This document shows positions 1 through 5,024 of a stretch of DNA of 5,024 nt, in pieces. The stretch covers positions 1-5,024 of the forward strand of contig NVTJ01000102.1 of NCBI GenBank assembly GCA_002401545.1. Reading direction: 5' to 3'. Every line of letters starts with the position of its first letter. Positions within the stretch are counted from its first letter, which is position 1. Position numbers and translations under genes: made by a program. The notes below the pieces were generated by a model. The model did not search any database, was not told the origin of the DNA, and saw nothing but the letters and a program-made list of their open reading frames with translations. The stretch is from Alphaproteobacteria bacterium. GTDB taxonomy: Bacteria; Pseudomonadota; Alphaproteobacteria; Sphingomonadales; Emcibacteraceae.

Positions 1-266
1 CCGCTGGCCGCCGCTTTGGTGTTGCTGATCTATGCCATATCGCCCTGCCCCGCCTTGGCGTCGAGCCGCGCGCCGCGTTGATGGCCATCGCCCCGGCCCT
101 GTTGGCGGGGGGGCTGATGGCGCTGGCGCTCAGCACTACCGATGCGTCCTTGCAGGGGCTGACCCCGATGCTGCGGCTGCTGCTTAAGATCGCGCTGGGG
201 GCCGGGTTTTACGCGGCATTGTTATGGGCCTTCAACGCCGTGGCGCGCCGACCGGTGGCGTCATGA
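1..266 (+). CDS. C-terminal end of a probable Wzx-type polysaccharide flippase (5' partial, possible frameshift)
   Basis: Only the last ~87 codons are present. From about position 40 to the TGA at 264-266 the frame encodes two hydrophobic stretches (around MAIAPALLAGGLMALAL and LLLKIALGAGFYAALLWAF), separated by a short polar loop. The pattern 'RLGV-P-RAAL---APALLA--LMA' followed by a last membrane helix and a short basic tail is typical of the C-terminus of MOP-superfamily oligosaccharide flippases, which move lipid-linked repeat units across the inner membrane. The assignment is by pattern and by the glycosyltransferase that overlaps its stop codon (ATGA). Before about position 40 the same frame loses both hydrophobicity and G/C third positions, while the frame starting at base 1 has them (PLAAALVLLIYAIS), so a one-base frameshift near 37-47 is suspected. 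Another multi-spanning membrane protein, such as a polymerase, cannot be excluded. Confidence 0.6.
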   Translation, partial: AGRRFGVADLCHIALPRLGVEPRAALMAIAPALLAGGLMALALSTTDASLQGLTPMLRLLLKIALGAGFYAALLWAFNAVARRPVAS

Positions 267-1417
267 AAAATGCCGTGCTGCTGACCGGGCATTTCCCGCA
301 GCAAAAACGCCGGCCCAGCCTGTTGTGGGTGTCAGACGCGCTGCAGGCGGATGGCTGGCACGTCACCCATGTGACGGTCGGCTATAGCTGGCTGTCGCAA
401 ATAATTACCGACCGGCGGCTGGCGGCGTTGGGCTATAGGCCCAAACCCGGCACCCACATCCTTAGCCCGTCGCTAACCGCGATTTATGGCCTGTCGCCGC
501 TGCACCCGTTTTCAACCAAGAACCAAACGCTTGATACCCTGCTGCGCCCGGCGCATGGCCTGTTTCCGGCCTATTGGTCCGGGCCTTTGCGCGCGCCTTT
601 GGCCCACGCCGATCTGGTTTTGATTGAAAGCGGCGCGCCGATCATGCTGGCGCCGCTAAGTCGGCGCTTGGCCCCAAAGGCGCGGCTGATCTACCGGGTC
701 AATGATGATATCCGCCTGCTGGGGTTACCACGATTTTTGTCCCGGTTAGAGACCAAATATGCCAAATATTTCGACCGGATCAGCACCGCCAGCCCGCATC
801 TGGCCCGCCGTTTTAAGGGGTTTGCCCCGGTGTCGATCGACCCGATGGGCATCCCGCACGCGCGGCTGAAACAGACCCCGAAAGACCCCTATGGCAATCG
901 CGCCACCTACGAGGCCATCTGCGCCGGCACCACCCAGTTAGACATCGCCGCCCTGACCCGGATCGCCACCGCCCGGCCCAACTGGCGGCTGCACGTCATC
1001 GGGCGGCTAAAATCCGAGCCACCGCAGCTGGCCAATCTGATTTTCCACGGCGAGCAGGATTTCGATACCACGCTGGCCTATATTGCCCACGCCGACATCG
1101 CGCTTGCGCCCTATACCGACGCGCCCGGCATTGAATACCAGACCAGCAATTCCAACCGCATCCTGCTGTATCGCCACTTTGGCCTGCCAATCCTTGGGCC
1201 GGACAGGCTGTGCCACCCGTCGGTGCCGTCGATTATTGGCTATGGCGCGCCCGACGCCCTGAACCGCTGTGAAACCAGCCCGAAACGCCCCGAGGCAATC
1301 CCCGATTGGGCCGATCTGGCCCGCCGCCTGACGGAACACAGCCCAGATCAGAACCCCGTTCAGAATCCAGTGACCGAACCGCCATTCGAGGTGGCCACAC
1401 CCCCCGCCAACGCCTGA
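263..1417 (+). CDS. GumK-like glycosyltransferase (GT70-type, GT-B fold)
   Basis: The 384-residue protein resembles, from memory of the family, GumK, the membrane-associated glucuronosyltransferase that adds GlcA to a lipid-linked mannose in xanthan synthesis (about 400 residues). Shared landmarks in order are the N-terminal LTGHFPQQKRRPS (7-19, like GumK SAHDFRTPRRAN), HPFSTK (81-86), DLVLIESG (117-124), LIYRVND (142-148, where the Asp corresponds to GumK's proposed catalytic base), HVIG (244-247), HGE (262-264), IALAPY (279-284) and SNRILLYRHFGLPILGP (297-313). The GumK positions before FGLP are partly changed (SMKLLQY becomes SNRILLY), so the donor need not be UDP-GlcA. The start is ATG 263, which overlaps the upstream stop and has GGTGG just before it; an in-frame ATG at 224 would lie deep in the upstream gene. 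The last 19 residues are Pro-rich and lie over the antisense 3' end of the beta-helix gene. It probably acts on the cytoplasmic face of the inner membrane. Confidence 0.8.
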   Translation: MKNAVLLTGHFPQQKRRPSLLWVSDALQADGWHVTHVTVGYSWLSQIITDRRLAALGYRPKPGTHILSPSLTAIYGLSPLHPFSTKNQTLDTLLRPAHGLFPAYWSGPLRAPLAHADLVLIESGAPIMLAPLSRRLAPKARLIYRVNDDIRLLGLPRFLSRLETKYAKYFDRISTASPHLARRFKGFAPVSIDPMGIPHARLKQTPKDPYGNRATYEAICAGTTQLDIAALTRIATARPNWRLHVIGRLKSEPPQLANLIFHGEQDFDTTLAYIAHADIALAPYTDAPGIEYQTSNSNRILLYRHFGLPILGPDRLCHPSVPSIIGYGAPDALNRCETSPKRPEAIPDWADLARRLTEHSPDQNPVQNPVTEPPFEVATPPANA

Positions 1418-2700
1418 TGGTTGCGGGTGAATACCGTGCCGCCATTGGCCTCGATCGCATAATTGGTCACGCCGTTCTGCGCGTCGGCCACCGTATCCTG
1501 CAACCACATGAACGACGGGTTTGAACACTTGAATGCGACCGACGTACCATCGACATCGCGCGCCACCGCCCGTGTGCCCGCCAGCCAGGTGTGGGTGGTC
1601 TGAATGCAATGCACCTCGGTGCCATTGCGCGACCAGCCATAGCTGCCGCCCAGATCAATCGCCCGCACCCCGTCATGGGTGGTAAAGCCATTGCACGACG
1701 TGGCCGAAAACGCGCCATTCTGATAGCCGGTGCAATCCTGCATCAGCACGTGCATGCCTGCATACCCGTCCTCGTGGAACGACCAGCCATCCTCGGCCCC
1801 GCCCGAAGCATCACAATCAAAGAACGCCACCAGCCCGTTGGTGCGCCGGATCTGCACCGCATCGCGGGGGTTGTTGATGTTGGACGGCGCACAATAGCGA
1901 AAGCTGCAATTGACCCCGACCACATTGCGGTCTGCCTGCGCATCACAATGCAGCGCGCCGGTAATGCCGCCCTCGCAATGGATATCTTCAAGATACAGAT
2001 CATCCGTGTGGGACATAAACCGCGCGCCATGAAAGCTGCGGATCAGGGCAATATCACCGGGCGCTGGCTGCGCGCCAATGTTCACATGCACCGTGCCCGC
2101 ATCATCAAACCAGCTATTATTGCTCGCCTGACAACTGGCCAGATCACTGGCTTTCACCAGTTCGGTATAAAGCCCGTGCGCATCCAGAACATCGCGGCGA
2201 TAGACCCGCCGCACCGCGCTAAGGCCGGTCGAATAGCTGCCGCCCGCATCGGTCCAGCTGACCGCAAACGGCCCCGTGCGATACCGTACCGGCCCGCCCC
2301 AGCCGATAATTGCAACCGGCTGGCTGGGTTCGTCATTGCCGTTACGGGTAAAGGCGCTCTCTTCGTAGGTGCCCGCCTTGACGATCACCCGATAGGGCGC
2401 GCCGGTGGCATTCCCAGCCACAAACGCGGCATAAATACTGCGCTTGGCAGCGGCAAAATCGCCATCCTGCGCCCCCAGACCCGAATTGCCATCATCACCC
2501 GTGGCACCGTCCACATGCACCGCCGCGCCAGTCCAGATCCCGGCATCAACCAAATCGCGCGGGGCCAGATTGGCGCAATAGCGGCTGCCTTTGGTGATGT
2601 TCAGCGCGAACCGCCCGGCATCCCAGCCAAACCCGGCGGGCAGCGGCACAGGTGTCTCGCGGCCAAACTGGGGCACCAGCCCCACGCCCACCGCGATCAT
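1360..2700 (-). CDS. ghsB: GTA/phage-type head spike fibre, right-handed beta-helix protein (GhsB-like)
   Basis: The 446-residue protein has the look of a phage spike or tailspike. A short N-terminal segment (1-60) is followed by 'VDGATGDDGNSG' (63-73) and 'VIVKAGTYEE' (105-114), the usual entry into a right-handed parallel beta-helix. Then come many irregular coils with short strands and Asn/Gly/Cys turns (about 215-446) and no signal peptide or membrane segment. The gene directly follows a spike base gene (TGATG coupling; AAGGGT about 8 nt ahead of the ATG). In R. capsulatus the pair rcc01079/rcc01080 (ghsA/ghsB) forms the head spikes of the gene transfer agent, which bind the cell capsule; the name rests on this arrangement and fold, not on a checked alignment. 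Eleven cysteines occur (e.g. 242, 252, 265, 270, 296, 323, 336), many for such a protein. A prophage tail fibre or polysaccharide lyase-like depolymerase is the main alternative. The 3' end overlaps the glycosyltransferase by 58 bp. Confidence 0.75.
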   Translation of the reverse strand: MIAVGVGLVPQFGRETPVPLPAGFGWDAGRFALNITKGSRYCANLAPRDLVDAGIWTGAAVHVDGATGDDGNSGLGAQDGDFAAAKRSIYAAFVAGNATGAPYRVIVKAGTYEESAFTRNGNDEPSQPVAIIGWGGPVRYRTGPFAVSWTDAGGSYSTGLSAVRRVYRRDVLDAHGLYTELVKASDLASCQASNNSWFDDAGTVHVNIGAQPAPGDIALIRSFHGARFMSHTDDLYLEDIHCEGGITGALHCDAQADRNVVGVNCSFRYCAPSNINNPRDAVQIRRTNGLVAFFDCDASGGAEDGWSFHEDGYAGMHVLMQDCTGYQNGAFSATSCNGFTTHDGVRAIDLGGSYGWSRNGTEVHCIQTTHTWLAGTRAVARDVDGTSVAFKCSNPSFMWLQDTVADAQNGVTNYAIEANGGTVFTRNHQALAGGVATSNGGSVTGF

Positions 2701-2969
2701 CAGTACAGACCCTTGATGCCCGTGGCGGTGGTGCCGGTTGCCAGAATACGCGCGGCGCGAACCGGGTAGATCACCCCGGCCGCCAACCCCGGCAGGGTCA
2801 ACCCCGAGCCATCCTTAAGCACCACCGCCACATCACCACCCCCGGCAACCATCAAGGCGCGCGGCAGAACGGACAGGTCGGCACCATCATCCGGTGTGAC
2901 ATCAAAACCGCCAATGACAGGGCCGGTCAGACCCGGCGTAAAGGACGCATATTGATCAGTGATAGGCAT
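2700..2969 (-). CDS. ghsA: spike base protein, Rcc01079 family (GhsA-like)
   Basis: This 89-residue protein matches the family pattern I recall for GTA and phage spike base proteins: an N-terminal 'T--DxxDLSVLPRALMV' segment (25-41), a central beta-rich 'GGGDVAVVLKDGSGLTLPGLAAGVIYPVRAARI' region (43-75, key residues D46, D53, G54, P60, G65, P69) and the hallmark C-terminal 'ATGTTATGIKGLY' (77-89). In the R. capsulatus gene transfer agent such proteins form the base of the head spike and anchor the fibre. The start ATG at 2969 has a good ribosome binding site (AAGGG, 8 nt upstream). Its stop codon shares one base with the start of the fibre gene (TGATG), so the two are made together. No other GTA or prophage structural gene is visible, which fits GTA spike genes lying away from the main GTA cluster but does not prove GTA rather than phage origin. 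Confidence 0.8.
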   Translation of the reverse strand: MPITDQYASFTPGLTGPVIGGFDVTPDDGADLSVLPRALMVAGGGDVAVVLKDGSGLTLPGLAAGVIYPVRAARILATGTTATGIKGLY

Positions 2970-3145
2970 GATGTTTCCCTTCGGTAAATTCCACTCGGGA
3001 TCATCTAATGCCGGGGTTTAGGGCGGGATAATCCAGCGTTCGGCGGGTGTTGCGCGGATAGCCCCGCAACATGATGCGCCGAATGATGCGCGGGCATGGT
3101 TTCAGCCGGAATTTTAGCGATTGTAACAATAGTGCGACCGAAATT
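2970..3145 (-). promoter_or_regulatory. 5' region of the spike genes with short repeats
   Basis: This stretch of about 175 bp upstream of the spike base gene should hold its promoter and leader. Visible elements are a 9-bp direct repeat ATGATGCGC at 3071-3079 and 3083-3091 (12-bp period), an odd palindrome ATTGT-A-ACAAT at 3120-3130, and an inverted repeat GTTGCG/CGCAAC at 3049-3070 that could fold in the mRNA leader. On the minus strand TACAAT within the palindrome could serve as a -10 element, but no convincing -35 lies at the right distance. I see no TTAA-N7-TTAA CtrA site here. Which of these elements is functional is not known. Confidence 0.3.
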
Positions 3146-3346
3146 TCAGGGTGTATAAAAGCCAAACCAACGCCAGAGTTTCAGTGCGGTATTTAATCGC
3201 AACCATACCCAAAAATGCCAACGCAACGCCTTAGACCCCGCCTCTAAAGTGCCCAAAAGCGCGCTACCTCCCACGCCCCAGAACCCCTGAAGCTCCCTCA
3301 GAAGATCAAGCACTAGCGCCCTTTTCTGTCGCGACTCTCCGCTCAT
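3146..3346 (-). CDS. doubtful small ORF, 66 residues, unrecognised
   Basis: An open frame on the same strand as the spike genes encodes a basic, Trp-rich peptide. It has a charged N-terminal helix (SGESRQKRALVLDLLRELQ), then a hydrophobic part containing FWGVGGSALLG and the Trp-rich tail WHFWVWLRLN...LWRWFGFYTP. I do not recognise it. The ATG at 3346 and a weak GGTGGA ribosome binding site sit in the loop of a 7-bp inverted repeat. The frame stays open upstream to an ATG at 3550 (134 residues), but the extra N-terminal part looks like chance reading of GC-rich DNA. Third-position bias is mixed and does not clearly support coding. If real, it could be a small membrane-associated peptide. Confidence 0.2.
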   Translation of the reverse strand: MSGESRQKRALVLDLLRELQGFWGVGGSALLGTLEAGSKALRWHFWVWLRLNTALKLWRWFGFYTP

Positions 3347-3361
3347 TATTCCACCGGAGAG
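3335..3361. repeat. 7-bp inverted repeat CTCTCCG/CGGAGAG
   Basis: Perfect arms lie at 3335-3341 and 3355-3361 with a 13-nt loop. On the plus strand the right arm is followed by CTTTGGTTTTT, so it could act as a weak plus-strand terminator, though no plus-strand gene precedes it. On the minus strand the loop contains the ATG and weak ribosome binding site of the doubtful 66-residue ORF. Confidence 0.35.
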
Positions 3362-3691
3362 CTTTGGTTTTTCCACCCTGTTCCAGCCCCTTACACGGCT
3401 GTTCCCCGCATTTTCACGCACTGCCTGGCCGCGCCTTCCCGGCCAAGAAGCCGCCCAGGGAATCACCGAATACGCCCCTGCAAAGCAGCCCTCACCCATG
3501 CCTGCGCCCGTCCTCACCGAGGGTATTTTAAAGGCATTCCCGGCACCCATCGCCCATTAATCATTCATAAACTAATCATTTGATTCGAATCCCAAATTAA
3601 GCTAGCTCCCCTCGATGTAGCGTGTTCTTCAATTGTGAAGTTTTTTGCTGGTAAGATTGCCGACTTTTTTAGTGGGAAAAGGATAGTTAAG
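3347..3691 (+). promoter_or_regulatory. gene-free upstream region and AT-rich leader of the sugar transferase
   Basis: No recognised gene lies here. From about 3347 to 3550 the DNA is GC-rich and featureless apart from the inverted repeat at its edge. From about 3555 it turns AT-rich, unlike the rest of the window. The leader holds an 8-bp direct repeat TAATCATT at 3558-3565 and 3573-3580 (15-bp period) and, directly after it, the perfect palindrome GATTCGAATC at 3582-3591; these are operator candidates. Further on, CTTCA-ATTG-TGAAG at 3627-3640 followed by six T's (3641-3646) resembles a weak intrinsic terminator or attenuator. No clear sigma-70 promoter could be fixed by eye. Confidence 0.35.
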
Positions 3692-4372
3692 GTGAAAGAT
3701 AATTTGGAAACGCTTGAGTTTTTCCCGGACCACCGGTCAACCAGCAAAACTGAAACACCAGGGTTTTACACCTCTCACGGCAAACGCATTTTTGATGTGG
3801 TCTTTGCGGTGCTGTTGCTGCCGCTTTTGGTGCCAGTGATCGCAGCACTGTGGCTTTTGACCCGGCGCGACGGTGGGTCAGGTTTTTTCGGTCATATGCG
3901 GATAGGTCAAAACGGACAGCCGTTTAAATGTTGGAAGGTTCGCACAATGGTTGTGGGGGCCGAAGGCAAGCTGAAAGCTTATCTGGCAGACAACCGGGAA
4001 GCCGCGGCAGAGTGGGCGCGGGACCAAAAGCTGTCGAACGATCCCCGCATCACCCGGTTTGGCGATTTCCTGCGCAAAACAAGCTTGGACGAACTGCCGC
4101 AGATTTGGAACGTACTGAAGGGCGAGATGAGCTTTGTCGGCCCCCGCCCAGTTGTTCGCGATGAACTGGTACGGTATGGTCCACAGGTCGGCGCGTACCT
4201 GGCCATGCGGCCAGGAATCACCGGGCTGTGGCAGGTATCGGGGCGAAACAACACGAGTTACCAAGAACGAATAGAGCTGGACTGCCAGTACAAACATGAA
4301 ATCGGATTTTCGAGGGACCTGTGGGTGATCGCAAAAACCGTAAAAAGCGTTGCGTTGAGGACTGGCCAGTAG
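3692..4372 (+). CDS. polyprenyl-phosphate sugar-1-phosphate transferase (ExoY/WcaJ C-terminal type)
   Basis: This is the initiating enzyme of repeat-unit synthesis: it transfers a sugar-1-phosphate from a nucleotide sugar to undecaprenyl phosphate at the inner membrane. With the chosen start it has 226 residues, the usual length of short ExoY-type (monotopic) members. Visible are KRIFDVVFA (31-39) leading into the hydrophobic hairpin LLLPLLVPVIAALWLL (41-56), the FKCWKVRTM block (78-86), the SLDELPQ motif with the catalytic Asp-Glu pair (133-134), FVGPRP (148-153) and GITGLWQ (175-181). GTG 3692 is preferred because AAGGA lies 8 nt ahead; the longer reading from GTG 3635 (245 residues) has no ribosome binding site and starts inside a small hairpin. 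The first ~120 bp are more AT-rich than the neighbours, as is the leader, which hints at transfer. Sugar specificity (Gal, Glc or other) cannot be read from the sequence. Confidence 0.93.
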   Translation: MKDNLETLEFFPDHRSTSKTETPGFYTSHGKRIFDVVFAVLLLPLLVPVIAALWLLTRRDGGSGFFGHMRIGQNGQPFKCWKVRTMVVGAEGKLKAYLADNREAAAEWARDQKLSNDPRITRFGDFLRKTSLDELPQIWNVLKGEMSFVGPRPVVRDELVRYGPQVGAYLAMRPGITGLWQVSGRNNTSYQERIELDCQYKHEIGFSRDLWVIAKTVKSVALRTGQ

Positions 4373-4405
4373 AGTAAGCTAGGGCTATTTTGCGCGGGGG
4401 GTAAA

Positions 4406-4585
4406 GCCTATTTTGAAATGCGCCCGGGAATAACCGGTTTGTGGCAGATCGAAGGTCGCGGAACCACCTCGTTCAATGGGCGCATCCCTTTTGATGCAAC
4501 CTACCGGAATGAGATTTCATTCCGCAAAGACCTCCATCTGATTCTAAAAACCGTCAAGGTTGTCGTCTGCCGAACTGGTCATTAG
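4406..4585 (+). pseudogene. C-terminal remnant of a second sugar transferase
   Basis: This fragment of about 60 codons encodes AYFEMRPGITGLWQIEGR and continues to a native-looking end, CRTGH and TAG (4583-4585). It aligns without gaps to residues 168-226 of the intact sugar transferase just upstream; a hand count gives 34 identities in 59 positions, so it is a diverged relative, not a recent copy. The catalytic Asp-Glu and the membrane part are missing, and there is no start codon or ribosome binding site, so it cannot be active alone. It lies in the same frame as the intact gene, and the 33 bp between the TAG at 4370-4372 and the fragment contain no stop. The likely origin is replacement of a resident transferase by the intact one, leaving the old 3' end. 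Confidence 0.9.
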
Positions 4586-4646
4586 GTTTTGCCAACACGA
4601 TGCTAACTAGCAACTGTGTTTAGGGTTAGGGTGGCGTGATCCCCCC

Positions 4647-5024
4647 CTACTCCCGCGCATAAACATCCTCATACCGGATAATGTCGTCCTCGCCCAAATA
4701 GCTTCCGGTTTGGACCTCGATCAAAACCATCGGCAGTTTGCCTGGATTCTCCATCCGGTGCACCGCGCCCAACGGGATATAGACCGACTGGTTCTCGGTG
4801 ATCAGCTTTACCTCATCATCCACCGTAACCCGCGCCGTACCCTCGACCACGATCCAATGCTCGGACCGGTGGTGATGGCTTTGCAAACTAAGCGCCGCGC
4901 CCGGATGCACGACAATGCGCTTTACCTGAAACCGCTCGCCAACCACCAAGCTCTCGAACCAACCCCACGGGCGGTGATCCTTGGGAAAGGCGACCGCTTG
5001 CTTGACCGCTTTGGCCTTCAGCGC
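4647..5024 (-). CDS. manC: mannose-1-phosphate guanylyltransferase / mannose-6-phosphate isomerase, C-terminal part (ManC/AlgA/XanB type)
   Basis: The last 125 residues are visible, and the gene runs off the right edge without its start. The segment matches the C-terminal cupin (type II phosphomannose isomerase) domain closely: HRPWGWFESL, GERFQVKRIVV, PGAALSLQSHHHRSEHW with the metal-binding Gln/His/His/Glu set, VVEGTARVT, ENQSVYIPLGAVHRMENPG, and IEVQTGSYLGEDDIIRYEDVY near the end. The full enzyme makes mannose-6-phosphate from fructose-6-phosphate and then GDP-mannose from mannose-1-phosphate and GTP in the cytoplasm. Here it would supply GDP-mannose (and GDP-fucose or similar) to the polysaccharide locus. 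It converges with the sugar transferase and its remnant, with only 61 bp between stop codons. The TTG/GTG codons near 4949 are internal, not starts. Confidence 0.95.
   Translation of the reverse strand, partial: ALKAKAVKQAVAFPKDHRPWGWFESLVVGERFQVKRIVVHPGAALSLQSHHHRSEHWIVVEGTARVTVDDEVKLITENQSVYIPLGAVHRMENPGKLPMVLIEVQTGSYLGEDDIIRYEDVYARE

Noticed and set aside
224..262. Upstream ATG 224 as start of the glycosyltransferase
   Set aside because: It lies inside the flippase coding end, adds a non-homologous basic stretch, and ATG 263 gives the ATGA overlap and the family-like N-terminus.
1007..1609. 200-codon minus-strand open frame across the gene junction
   Set aside because: It crosses the ends of two well-supported genes in another frame and is Gly/Arg-rich without motifs; it is a shadow frame.
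1591..2769. 392-codon open frame on the plus strand opposite the spike genes
   Set aside because: It runs across both minus-strand spike genes, has an Ala/Arg/Ile-rich composition typical of antisense frames in GC-rich DNA, and shows no recognisable domain; the minus-strand proteins are clearly family-like.
3579..3595. TTCGAAT resembling a tRNA T-loop
   Set aside because: The flanking bases do not pair as a T-stem and no acceptor or anticodon arm can be drawn around it.
3635..3691. GTG 3635 as start of the sugar transferase
   Set aside because: It has no ribosome binding site and lies within a small hairpin; GTG 3692 has AAGGA 8 nt ahead and gives the usual family length.
4594..4620. AACAC...GTGTT inverted repeat as a terminator between the convergent genes
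   Set aside because: The 5-bp arms enclose a 17-nt loop and neither strand has a T-run behind it, so it does not look like an intrinsic terminator.
4619..4631. Telomere-like TTTAGGGTTAGGG
   Set aside because: Only two units in an intergenic gap of a bacterial sequence; chance.

Overview
The window looks like part of a surface polysaccharide (exopolysaccharide or capsule) locus from a GC-rich alphaproteobacterium, most probably a member of the Rhodobacterales. The evidence is the high G/C third-position bias, the polysaccharide enzymes themselves, and a two-gene cassette on the minus strand that resembles the head-spike genes of the Rhodobacter capsulatus gene transfer agent (spike base protein of the Rcc01079 family followed by a beta-helical spike fibre).

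Layout. The plus strand opens with the C-terminal end of a membrane protein that fits a Wzx-type flippase and may carry a frameshift near position 40. It overlaps by four bases (ATGA) with a complete GumK-like (GT70-type) glycosyltransferase at 263-1417. The last 58 bp of that gene are shared, tail to tail, with the minus-strand gene at 1360-2700, a right-handed beta-helix protein (GhsB-like). That gene is translationally coupled (TGATG) to the 89-residue spike base protein at 2700-2969 (GhsA-like). About 720 bp follow with no recognised gene; they hold a doubtful 66-residue ORF, several short repeats and inverted repeats, and an AT-rich leader. Then comes a complete polyprenyl-phosphate sugar-1-phosphate transferase (ExoY/WcaJ C-terminal type, plus strand, preferred start GTG 3692). 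Directly behind it, in the same frame, is a roughly 60-codon remnant of a second, diverged sugar transferase. The window ends with the C-terminal cupin half of ManC (mannose-1-phosphate guanylyltransferase / mannose-6-phosphate isomerase) on the minus strand, running off the right edge.

How the parts fit. The sugar transferase starts a lipid-linked repeat unit, ManC supplies GDP-mannose, the GumK-like enzyme adds a sugar (glucuronate onto mannose in the xanthan prototype), and the flippase exports the unit. Between these lies a cassette whose R. capsulatus counterparts bind the capsule. A capsule-binding particle spike encoded inside a polysaccharide synthesis locus is the most interesting point here: ligand and receptor genes may travel or vary together. 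The remnant transferase, the possible flippase frameshift and the strand switches all suggest a locus that has been reshuffled.
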